Assembly (NCBI RefSeq): GCF_008905045.1 | Contig: NZ_VWMY01000041.1 | Coordinates: 20,162 to 84,161 of the forward strand | Reading direction: 5' to 3' | From: Streptomyces albicerus | GTDB lineage: Bacteria; Actinomycetota; Actinomycetes; Streptomycetales; Streptomycetaceae | Length of the DNA: 64,000 bases | Shown: positions 44,302 through 51,654 of the stretch, piece after piece | How the letters are laid out: every line of letters starts with the position of its first letter | How positions within the stretch are numbered: the first letter of the stretch is position 1 | Position numbers and translations under genes: made by a program | The notes under the pieces: generated by a model | Database searches by the model: none | The model's input: only the letters and a program-made list of their open reading frames with translations | Told to the model about the DNA's origin: nothing

Positions 44302-45516
44302 TCAGTGGGCGGAGGTGTCGAAGACCTCGTCACGGGTGGCCGCGAGCGCGCTCTCCAACGCGCCGCGCAGCACGGGGTGTTCAGGTACGTCGCCGATGAC
44401 GAGGCGCGGACGGGGCGCGGCCAGCTCCTCCAGCTCGGCCTGCACCAGCGCGCGCAGCAGTTCGCCGCCCTTGCTGAGCGAGGCGCCGCTGAGGACGACG
44501 AGTTCGGGGTCGAGTACGGAGACGAGCGACGCGAGACCGGTGGCGAGGCCGGTCGCGTACGTCTGCAGGAGCTGCCGGTGGGGCCCCGCGTTGACGTCCG
44601 CGGCCTGCTCGACGAGCGTGGCGGCGACTTCGGCGTACGGCCCGGTGGGTATGGGCTGGATGCCGAGTTCGCGGGCGAGCTTGGGGATGGCCTGGGAGCC
44701 GGCCAGTTCCTGGTAGCCACCGCTGTTGGCCTTGGTGACGTGCCGTACGAGCGGCGCGCCGGGCACGGGCAGGAACCCGACCTCGCCGGCGCCGCCGGTC
44801 CAGCCGCGGTGCAGGCGTCCGCCGATCACGAGGGCGGCGCCGAGACCGCCCTCGTTCCACAGCAGTACGAAGTCCTCGTGCCCCCGGGCCGCACCGAGCC
44901 GCTGCTCGGCGATGGCGACGAGGTTGACGTCGTTCTCGTACTCGACGGGCATCGGCAGCGCTGCCGCGAGTTCGTCGAGCAGGGTGGGGGAGTGCCACCC
45001 CGGCAGATGGGAGGCATAGCGCAGCCGCCCGGTGTTGGGGTCGAACGCGCCGGGCGTGCCGATGACGAGCCGCTGGATGTCGGCCCGTACCAGCCCCGCC
45101 GCCTTCACGGCGCCGTCGAGGGCGTCGGTGATCTGCCGCACGACGGTCTGCGCGGGACGCCGGCCTGGGGTGAGCAGTTCGTACTCTCCCACCGTCCGGC
45201 CCGTCACATCGGCGACGGCGGCGAGGATCCGCTCGGGCGTCACGTCCAGGCCGGCGGCGTACGCGGCGGCAGGATTCACCGCGTACAACTGCGCGTTGGG
45301 CCCCGGCCGCCCCTCACTGGTACCGGTGACGAGGACGAGCCCCGCCGCCTCCAGCCGGGCCAGCAACTGCGAGGCGGTCGGCTTCGACAGACCGGTCAGC
45401 TTGCCGATCCGCGTCCGCGACAGCGGGCCGTGCTCCAGGAGCAGGTCAAGAGCGGCCCGATCGTTCATGGCGCGCAGGACGCGCGGGGTGCCCGGCGTAC
45501 CGGCGGATCCTGCCAT
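44302..45516 (-). CDS. csnR: ROK-family repressor of the csn operon (CsnR)
   Basis: A 404-residue ROK regulator. The N-terminal winged helix (about 20-70, LLLEHGPLSRTRIGKLTGLSKPTASQLLARLEAAG) is followed by a ROK sugar-binding domain with GTPGAFDP, WNEGGLGAALVIGGRLHRGWTGGAGEVG and a partial zinc-loop. In S. coelicolor and S. lividans CsnR represses the csnR-K operon and chitosanase genes until chitosan oligosaccharides appear. Gene order csnR-E-F-G-H-K here is the same. Confidence 0.85.
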   Translation of the reverse strand: MAGSAGTPGTPRVLRAMNDRAALDLLLEHGPLSRTRIGKLTGLSKPTASQLLARLEAAGLVLVTGTSEGRPGPNAQLYAVNPAAAYAAGLDVTPERILAAVADVTGRTVGEYELLTPGRRPAQTVVRQITDALDGAVKAAGLVRADIQRLVIGTPGAFDPNTGRLRYASHLPGWHSPTLLDELAAALPMPVEYENDVNLVAIAEQRLGAARGHEDFVLLWNEGGLGAALVIGGRLHRGWTGGAGEVGFLPVPGAPLVRHVTKANSGGYQELAGSQAIPKLARELGIQPIPTGPYAEVAATLVEQAADVNAGPHRQLLQTYATGLATGLASLVSVLDPELVVLSGASLSKGGELLRALVQAELEELAAPRPRLVIGDVPEHPVLRGALESALAATRDEVFDTSAH

Positions 45517-45588
45517 CAGTCACGACACCTGCCCTTCAGCGGCCAAGTTTCTCAGTGGCCTCCTCGGGAAGTCCACCCGGAGAAGCAC

Positions 45589-45606
45589 TGTTAGTAAACT
45601 TTCCTA
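45589..45606. promoter_or_regulatory. Probable CsnR/ROK operator
   Basis: TTAGTAAACTTTCCTA (45591-45606) is the near-palindromic A/T-rich box typical of actinobacterial ROK repressors, standing out in GC-rich DNA. It lies 73 bases before csnR and just downstream of the predicted -10 box. Confidence 0.7.
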
Positions 45607-45617
45607 TCGGTGGGAGG

Positions 45618-45647
45618 AAGGTAGGCCGCACCTCGCGGCAGCGTCAA
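45618..45647 (-). promoter_or_regulatory. csnR-K operon promoter
   Basis: On the minus strand TTGACG (45647-45642) and TACCTT (45623-45618) are separated by 18 bases. The start would fall immediately before the ROK operator, giving simple steric repression. Confidence 0.6.
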
Positions 45648-45705
45648 TACCGGCCACTGGCGGAAACCAACTCGTTACGTGCGGGGTGGTGGTGCGGGTG
45701 CTGCG

Positions 45706-45726
45706 CCCCACCGGAGTCCTGTGGGG
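45706..45726 (-). terminator. Weak hairpin after the lipoprotein gene
   Basis: CCCCAC (45706-45711) pairs with GTGGGG (45721-45726) over 9 bases. It lies 45 bases past the lipoprotein stop and upstream of the csn promoter, so it may insulate the two. No T-run. Confidence 0.35.
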
Positions 45727-45770
45727 TGCTCAGCCCTACGGACTCCCGACAGCCGCTGTTGCCGGCGTCG

Positions 45771-46379
45771 TCAGCCGGACACCAACCGCAGGACCGCGGC
45801 CCCGTCGGAGTTCCAGCCGGCCAACTGCATCAGGAGCGCTCCCGGCTCCGGGGCGGGCGGAGTCGCGGCGGAGGTGTCGGTGCCGCAGGACGAGGCGCCG
45901 GCACCGCCGCCCCGATAGAACGTGAAGACGGCACCGCACGTGCCCTTCAGGGTGCCGGAGCCCCCGCCACCACTCGCGAACGTCAGCTCGAAGCCCATGC
46001 TGTCCTCGGGCTTCACCTTGGTCACGGAGAGAGTGCCGCCCTCCACGGCGATACGGACCGGCCGGGACACGGCCACCTCGCAGGTGCCGTCCGCACAGGC
46101 CGAGTAACGCCGGCCGTCCGAGGCGGTCACCGGGGTCGGGGACGGGGACGGCGGCGGAGTCGACGTGGCCGGCGGGTCGACGGGCTTGCTCGTGCTTGCG
46201 GGCGCGGTGACCTTGCTCGTGGGTTTGCCCGACGGTTTCCCTTTGCCGGACGCGCTGTTGCCGGAAGCGCCGTTGTCGGACGACGAGCCGCAGCCGGCCA
46301 CGAGAAGCGCCACAAGAAGGGCGCCTCCAGCCGGCCGGAGGGATCGTCGGGACACAGGGGAGCCGGCAAGGACGCTCAC
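45771..46379 (-). CDS. Secreted lipoprotein of unknown function
   Basis: A 202-residue lipoprotein with lipobox VAGC near residue 25. A Ser/Thr/Lys/Pro-rich stalk (about 30-75) leads to a compact domain with two Cys pairs (YSACADGTCEV; GTCGAVF and SSCGTD). The domain ends in LMQLAGWNSDGAAVLRLVSG. GTG 46379 is set by AGGAG 8 bases upstream and the signal peptide. I do not recognise the domain. Confidence 0.75.
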   Translation of the reverse strand: MSVLAGSPVSRRSLRPAGGALLVALLVAGCGSSSDNGASGNSASGKGKPSGKPTSKVTAPASTSKPVDPPATSTPPPSPSPTPVTASDGRRYSACADGTCEVAVSRPVRIAVEGGTLSVTKVKPEDSMGFELTFASGGGGSGTLKGTCGAVFTFYRGGGAGASSCGTDTSAATPPAPEPGALLMQLAGWNSDGAAVLRLVSG

Positions 46380-46577
46380 GGGGACTCCTGGGCGTTGGGC
46401 GTTGGCGATCGGGTGCGGCCTGTTGTCTAGCACCGGACCCTGGGGACCCCTCCCGAAGGCTGGATCCCCACGCGTCGCCCCACGGAGCCCCACGCGTCCG
46501 CCCCAGCGTTCCCCCGCCCCCGCGCACGGATGCGCGTATGAGACGCGCACGAGACGCGTATGAGAAAGCTCTCGCCC

Positions 46578-47657
46578 CTACTTCGTCACATTCGTCGGTG
46601 CCGCCGCCGGCGCTAGGGGGGAAGCCGTCTGCGACTGGGGGGACGCCGTGTTGGCGTACGCGGACGGGGCAGCCATGCCCGCCGTCGGGTCGGACGCCGG
46701 TTCGTCGTCCGACTGGATGGGGAGGCCGCCGACGATGCGGATGCCGGCCGCGTCGAACGCGCGCTTGATGCGCCAGCGCAGTTCGCGTTCCACGGAGAGC
46801 GCCTTGCCGGGCATCGTCTTGGCGGAGACGCGGACCACCATCGAGTCCAACAGCACGCTGTCGAGGCCGAGGACCTCGATAGGACCCCAGAGGCGCTCGT
46901 TCCAGGGCTCGTCCTTGCTCATGTCCTCGCCCACCTGGTTGAGCAGGGCCTTCACACGGTCCAGGTCTTCCGAGGGACGGACCGTGACGTCGACACCGGC
47001 CGTGGCCCAGCCCTGGGAGAGGTTGCCGATGCGCTTCACCTCGCCGTTGCGTACGTACCAGATCTCGCCGTTGTCGCCGCGGAGCTTGGTGACCCGGAGG
47101 CCGACCTCGATGACCTCGCCGGACGCGACGCCCGCGTCGACCGTGTCACCGACGCCGTACTGGTCCTCCAGGATCATGAAGACGCCGGAGAGGAAGTCCG
47201 TCACGAGGTTGCGGGCGCCGAAACCGATCGCCACGCCCGCCACACCGGCCGAGGCCAGCAGCGGGGCGAGGTTGATCTCGAACGTGCCGAGGATCATCAG
47301 CGCGGCCGTGCCCATGATCAGGAAGGACGCGACCGAGCGGAGTACCGAACCGATGGCCTGGGAGCGCTGACGGCGGCGCTCGACGTTGACCAGGAGGCCG
47401 CCGAGGGCCGTGCCGTCGACCGCCTGCGCCGTGCGGTTCATGCGGTCTATCAGCTTGGTGATGGACCGCCGGATGACGAATCTCAGCACTCCCGCGATCA
47501 CCACGATCAGCAGCACCCGCAGGCCGATGCTGAGCCATGTGGACCAGTTCTGCTCGACCCAGCTCGCGGCGTTGTTCGCGCTCTCCTGGGCGTCCTGGAG
47601 CGTTGGCGCCGTCGGATCCTCGGTGGGATCGGCGGCCGACAGGACGGACAAGAACAC
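46578..47657 (-). CDS. MscS-family mechanosensitive channel
   Basis: A 359-residue small-conductance channel. It has helices near 40-62 and 105-125, and the pore-lining TM3 with the family signature LLASAGVAGVAIGFGARNLVTDFLSG. The beta domain (GVGDTVDAGVASGEVIEVGLRVTKLR, YVRNGEVKRIGN) and a C-terminal alpha/beta domain follow, with a disordered Ala/Pro tail. It relieves pressure on osmotic downshock. GTG 47657. Confidence 0.9.
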   Translation of the reverse strand: MFLSVLSAADPTEDPTAPTLQDAQESANNAASWVEQNWSTWLSIGLRVLLIVVIAGVLRFVIRRSITKLIDRMNRTAQAVDGTALGGLLVNVERRRQRSQAIGSVLRSVASFLIMGTAALMILGTFEINLAPLLASAGVAGVAIGFGARNLVTDFLSGVFMILEDQYGVGDTVDAGVASGEVIEVGLRVTKLRGDNGEIWYVRNGEVKRIGNLSQGWATAGVDVTVRPSEDLDRVKALLNQVGEDMSKDEPWNERLWGPIEVLGLDSVLLDSMVVRVSAKTMPGKALSVERELRWRIKRAFDAAGIRIVGGLPIQSDDEPASDPTAGMAAPSAYANTASPQSQTASPLAPAAAPTNVTK

Positions 47658-47930
47658 GGCAGGTACCTCCAGGCGTAGCGGTCCGCCCGCGGCAGGACAT
47701 CGGAAGGGTTACCGAACGGGCAGAACCACCACACTAACGGGGCACCATGTGTGGATCGCTGCAATGTTCGAGGGAGAGACTGTGCTCACCTGGGGATGAA
47801 TAAGGTGTGGTCGAAAACACTCCCAGCCCGTTACCGGGACATGGTGGCGCTTCCACCAGGCCTGAGGGGAGACTGACTACAGATCGTCCCGGCGCGAGCC
47901 ACGCGCCGCCGGCGTACAAGGAGGCCATCC

Positions 47931-48467
47931 GTGCCGCATGTCCTGGTCCTCAACGCGTCGTACGAGCCGCTCGGCGTCGTACCGCTCCGCCGCGCGCTCG
48001 TCCTCGTCCTCGAGAACAAGGCTGTCTGCCTCGAGGAATCCGGCGCCTTTATGCATAGTGCGACCGTTACTGTTCCCGCTCCCAGCGTGGTCCGGCTGAA
48101 AAGGTTCGTACGGGTCCCTTATCGGGGGCCCGTTCCGCTGACCCGTCGGGCACTGTTCGCCCGCGACGGCGGCCGGTGCATGTATTGCGGTGGCGTCGCA
48201 ACCAGCGTCGACCACGTCATCCCGCGCAGCCGCGGGGGTCAGCACGCCTGGGACAACGTGGTGGCGTCCTGCCGCCGCTGCAATCACGTCAAGGCCGACC
48301 GTCACCTGGTCGAGATCGGCTGGCGCCTGCGCCATAAACCGGCCCCGCCATCGGGGCTCGCTTGGCGCATCATCGGAACCGGGCATAGGGACCCGCGCTG
48401 GCTGCCCTACCTGCAGCCGTACGGCGCGGAGGACGCGATGGCCCGGATCGACGGCATCTCCGCCTGA
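47931..48467 (+). CDS. HNH endonuclease family protein
   Basis: A 178-residue protein. The C-terminal HNH domain has zinc cysteines CMYCGG and CRRCNH, and the catalytic SVDHVIPRSRGGQHAWDNVV with His and Asn in place. The N-terminal ~75 residues (MPHVLVLNASYEPLGVVPLRRA) are the conserved actinobacterial extension. Residues are complete for metal-dependent nicking or cutting of DNA. AAGGAGG lies 7 bases before GTG 47931. The 273-base upstream region is shared with the divergent MscS gene. Role unknown. Confidence 0.85.
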   Translation: MPHVLVLNASYEPLGVVPLRRALVLVLENKAVCLEESGAFMHSATVTVPAPSVVRLKRFVRVPYRGPVPLTRRALFARDGGRCMYCGGVATSVDHVIPRSRGGQHAWDNVVASCRRCNHVKADRHLVEIGWRLRHKPAPPSGLAWRIIGTGHRDPRWLPYLQPYGAEDAMARIDGISA

Positions 48468-48502
48468 CGATCCGGGCCTTCGTCTTGCCTTCCGCCCTTG
48501 TC

Positions 48503-48542
48503 CGGCTCTCCGGGAGGTCCCCTCGCGCCTCCCGGAGAGCCG
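48503..48542 (+). terminator. 15-bp hairpin terminator after the HNH gene
   Basis: A perfect stem (48503-48517 with 48528-48542) and 10-base loop lie between the convergent HNH and FtsX genes. On the plus strand it is followed by a short T-rich stretch (TCTTTA). It probably terminates from both sides. Confidence 0.8.
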
Positions 48543-48567
48543 AGTCTTTATGCGGAGCCACATGGGG

Positions 48568-49908
48568 CTACGTGTAGCGCAGCTCGCTCGGCCGGACCGC
48601 GCGCCGCAGCAGCGGCAGCGATGTGGCCGCCGCGAGCAGGCAGGACACGTAGACCGCCGCCGGGAACAGCAGCGGCAGCAGCAGCGGGAGGGAGACCTCC
48701 ACCACCAGCCCGTACGCGACATACACCGCGGTGCCGCCGATGCCCGCGAGCAGCATCGCCGGGGCCAGCGGCAGCGCGGTCTCGAGCAGCAGCGCCCGGC
48801 CGAGCACCGCCCGCGGTACGCCGGCGGCGGCCTGCGCGGCGAGGCCCCGGCGCCGGGTGGCCAGCGACTCGGCGGCACCGACGGCGAGACCGCTCAGGGT
48901 GATGGCCAGCGCGACCAGGACGGCGGCGCCCGCGAGGTTGATGCCGGTGGTGTAGAAGGCCATGTCCTCGGGGGAGCGGCTGTATCCCGGGCCGTTCAAA
49001 TCGTCGAGCAGCATCTGCCGTACGCCCAGGAAGCTCACGCCCACGATGGCCACCAGGAGTACGGCGGCGTGGGTGCGCGCGGCTGCCCAGGGGTCGGTGC
49101 GGAGGCGTTCGGCCGCGATCAGCACCGCCGGGTTCTCGGTCCGGGCGGCGAGCCGTCGGCCGGTGATCCGGGCCGTGGCCCCGGCGACCGCGACCGAGCC
49201 GGCCGCGGTCAGCACCACCGCGCCGAGCACAGCCAGCGGGAACGCGCCGGCGCTCGCCTGGACGCCCCACACGAGGACCAGTACGACCGCCAGGCCCACC
49301 AGCAGCGCGGGCACTCCCAGCGTGAGAACCGCGCTCCCGCCACGCTCCGGCCGCACCCGGCGCACCCATCCCAGCGGCGAGGCCACGACCCGGCGCAGCG
49401 CGATCACACTCACCAGCGCGGCCAGGACCGGCACGGCCGACGTCACCAGGGCGAAGCCGCCCCAGAGCAGGAGCGGGGGCCGCTCCCACAGGGGTAGCAG
49501 GAGGAGTACGGAGAACACCGCGGCGACCGCCGACCCCACCAGGCAGGCCAGGCCCGCCTCCAGAGCCGCGATGCGCCGCACCTGCTTCGCCGTCGCCCCG
49601 ACGAGGCGCAGCGAGGCCAGCCGCCGGTCACGGTGCACGGCGCCGATGCGCGCGCACTGCCCGAGGAACCCGAGCACCGGCACCAGCAGGAGCAGCAGCG
49701 CGACGACCACCCCGGAACGTACCCCCGGCTCGTCCAGCAGGCCGTTGAGATAAGGGAAGTCCACGTTCCCGCGCACCGAGGCGATCGCGACCGCCGCGAG
49801 CCCGAACCCGGTGGCCAGCGCGGCCCCCACCGCCGTCAGCGTCACCCGCCACCATTCCCGCCGGTCGGAACCCTGCGTCAGTAGCCAGGCGAGCCGGAGA
49901 TCCCCCAT
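48568..49908 (-). CDS. FtsX-like ABC permease
   Basis: A 446-residue permease with about eight helices in two FtsX-type groups (VVVALLLLLVPVLGFLGQCA; LASLRLVGATAKQVRRIAALE; a C-terminal set from TGINLAGAAVLVALAITLS). ATG 49908 overlaps the ATPase stop (TGATG); a longer frame to 49965 overlaps the ATPase gene and is rejected. It forms an exporter with the ATPase upstream and is under the PadR regulator. Confidence 0.85.
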   Translation of the reverse strand: MGDLRLAWLLTQGSDRREWWRVTLTAVGAALATGFGLAAVAIASVRGNVDFPYLNGLLDEPGVRSGVVVALLLLLVPVLGFLGQCARIGAVHRDRRLASLRLVGATAKQVRRIAALEAGLACLVGSAVAAVFSVLLLLPLWERPPLLLWGGFALVTSAVPVLAALVSVIALRRVVASPLGWVRRVRPERGGSAVLTLGVPALLVGLAVVLVLVWGVQASAGAFPLAVLGAVVLTAAGSVAVAGATARITGRRLAARTENPAVLIAAERLRTDPWAAARTHAAVLLVAIVGVSFLGVRQMLLDDLNGPGYSRSPEDMAFYTTGINLAGAAVLVALAITLSGLAVGAAESLATRRRGLAAQAAAGVPRAVLGRALLLETALPLAPAMLLAGIGGTAVYVAYGLVVEVSLPLLLPLLFPAAVYVSCLLAAATSLPLLRRAVRPSELRYT

Positions 49909-50630
49909 CACTGAGCCACCTCCAGGTCCGCCGCGTCCTGGGAGACGACACCGTCCCGCAGCCACACCTCACGGTCCGCGTACGCCGCGACCTGGGCGTC
50001 GTGCGTGATGAGCAGCACCGCCGTGCCGGCCTCCCGGGCCGTGTGCACCAGTGCGGTCATCACCTGCTCACTCGCGAGGGAGTCGAGCGCGCCGGTGGGT
50101 TCGTCGGCGAAGACGACCTTGGGGCCGGTCACCAACGCCCGTGCCAGCGACACCCGTTGGGATTGACCGCCGCTCATCTCCCCGGGCCGCAGCGTCTCCT
50201 GGCCGCGTACGCCGAACCGCTCCAGCCACTCGCCCGCCCGCTCATGGGCGTCCTTGCGGGCGGTCCCGGCGAGCAGCATCGGCAGCGCCACGTTGTCGAG
50301 CGCGGTCAACTCCGGGATCAGCTGCCCGAACTGGAACACCACCCCGAACTCCGTACGCCGCAGCTCGCTCAGCCGCTCTTCCGGCAGCTGGTCGAGGCGC
50401 TGCTCGGCGTAGACGACCGAGCCCTCGTCGGGGCGGACGATCCCGGCCAGACAGTGCAGCAGCGTGGACTTGCCGCTGCCGCTCGCGCCGGTGACGGCGA
50501 GGATCTCGCCCGCCCGCAACTCCACCGACGCGTCGCGCAGCGCCCGCGTCCTGCCGTGCGTCTTGGCGAGGCCCCGGGCCGCCAGGATCGGCACGGTCTG
50601 CTGTGTACTGCCCATGGGCGGACTGCTCAT
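49908..50630 (-). CDS. LolD/MacB-type ABC transporter ATPase
   Basis: A 240-residue ATPase. Walker A GASGSGKST, FQFGQLIPEL Q-loop, signature MSGGQSQRVSLARAL, Walker B VVFADEPTGALD and switch LITHD are all intact. It overlaps the padR stop by 4 bases and the permease start by 1 base. Confidence 0.9.
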   Translation of the reverse strand: MSSPPMGSTQQTVPILAARGLAKTHGRTRALRDASVELRAGEILAVTGASGSGKSTLLHCLAGIVRPDEGSVVYAEQRLDQLPEERLSELRRTEFGVVFQFGQLIPELTALDNVALPMLLAGTARKDAHERAGEWLERFGVRGQETLRPGEMSGGQSQRVSLARALVTGPKVVFADEPTGALDSLASEQVMTALVHTAREAGTAVLLITHDAQVAAYADREVWLRDGVVSQDAADLEVAQ

Positions 50631-51160
50631 GCTGCGTCGACCTCCGCGGTCAGAGTGGTGAGCCGGGCCGCGGTGGTCGTCATCCAGCGCAGGTCGGCGT
50701 CGAGGTGGTTGAGGGCGTAGTCGGCCGAGAGGACCGTCGCGAGGTCGGCGTCAGGCGCGGTCTTGAGCGCCGTGAGCTCCCGCATGCGCGCCATGTGCGC
50801 GGCGCGCTGGGCGCTCAGATAGCCGGCCGCGTCGGTCGAGGCGAGGATCGCGCACACGACCTTCGCGAAGATCTCGTTCGTCACGAAGGGCGCGGGCGCG
50901 GTGATCTCGCCCGTCCACGCGGCGAGTTCCTTCGCCCCCTTGTCGGTGGACCGGTATCGCGTCCGCTCCGGACCGCCGTCCGAGTCGGTCCCGTCGACCT
51001 CGGCGAGACCGTCGCGGACCAGGCGCTGCAAGGTCGTATAGACCTGGCCGTAGGCCAGCGGGCGGGCCTGCGGAAAGCGTTCGTCATGGCGTCGCTTGAG
51101 GTCGTAGCCATGGCTCGGACCTCCGGCGAGCAGTCCCAGCAGGATGTGGCGGGTGCTCAT
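50627..51160 (-). CDS. PadR-family repressor
   Basis: A 177-residue regulator. The PadR winged helix occupies residues 1-85 (MSTRHILLGLLAGGPSHGYDLKRR, LAYGQVYTTLQRLVRDGLAEV, RYRSTDKG). A C-terminal helical dimer domain follows. It is first in the operon with the ABC exporter genes, which it likely represses until an exported drug or peptide binds. ATG 51160 has no Shine-Dalgarno and a -10-like TACATA ends 12 bases upstream, so the transcript may be leaderless. Confidence 0.85.
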   Translation of the reverse strand: MSTRHILLGLLAGGPSHGYDLKRRHDERFPQARPLAYGQVYTTLQRLVRDGLAEVDGTDSDGGPERTRYRSTDKGAKELAAWTGEITAPAPFVTNEIFAKVVCAILASTDAAGYLSAQRAAHMARMRELTALKTAPDADLATVLSADYALNHLDADLRWMTTTAARLTTLTAEVDAA

Positions 51161-51200
51161 GGCACTCAGTATGTACTCAATATATGTAGCGAGTGAATAG
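51161..51200 (-). promoter_or_regulatory. Promoter/operator region of the PadR-ABC operon
   Basis: This stretch is strikingly A/T-rich for the window. On the minus strand it holds TTCACT and TACATA 16 bases apart, with ACATATATTGAGTACATACT between and around. Repeated ACAT/ATGT elements resemble PadR targets. Confidence 0.45.
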
Positions 51201-51402
51201 TGATCTCGAAAAACCTGACCCCACTGACGAGTCGGGTACGTGTGATCACGGACGGCGGTCGCCCGGGCGCTCTTGGTCACATGGCCCATCGGGGACAGAA
51301 TGTGAGCAGGGGCACGTTGTACCGGCCGTCACGTCTGCGGGCCCGCCCGCTGGGTAGGGCTGCCCTGACCCGCCCGTACGACTTCGGAACAAGGAGGCCT
51401 CC

Positions 51403-51654
51403 GTGGCCGCATCAGCACAGCTCCTGCTCTCGGCCCTCTCCAAACGCCCGGCGGACGTGGCCGCCGACCCCGACCCGCACCTCTGTGTCTTCAGCGCCGA
51501 AGGGGCCTGCTCCGAGGCGCCGCTCACCAGTGAGCCGCCGCTGCCCGACGCCGCCCCCCTCACCAGCGAACCTCCCCTCGCCGACGCCGCGCCCCTGACG
51601 AGCGAGCCCACCTCCACGGGCGCCGCCGCGGGCCTGGATCCATCGGGGGTCTGA
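51403..51654 (+). CDS. Small gene coupled to malQ
   Basis: An 83-codon frame opens at GTG 51403 with a strong site AAGGAGG 7 bases upstream and ends with TGA overlapping the malQ ATG (TGATG). The N-terminal half has an Ala/Leu-rich helix; residues 38-68 are a repeated PLTSEPPLxDAA unit, three copies. No known domain. The ribosome site and coupling suggest it is translated, perhaps mainly to drive malQ translation. Confidence 0.5.
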   Translation: MAASAQLLLSALSKRPADVAADPDPHLCVFSAEGACSEAPLTSEPPLPDAAPLTSEPPLADAAPLTSEPTSTGAAAGLDPSGV

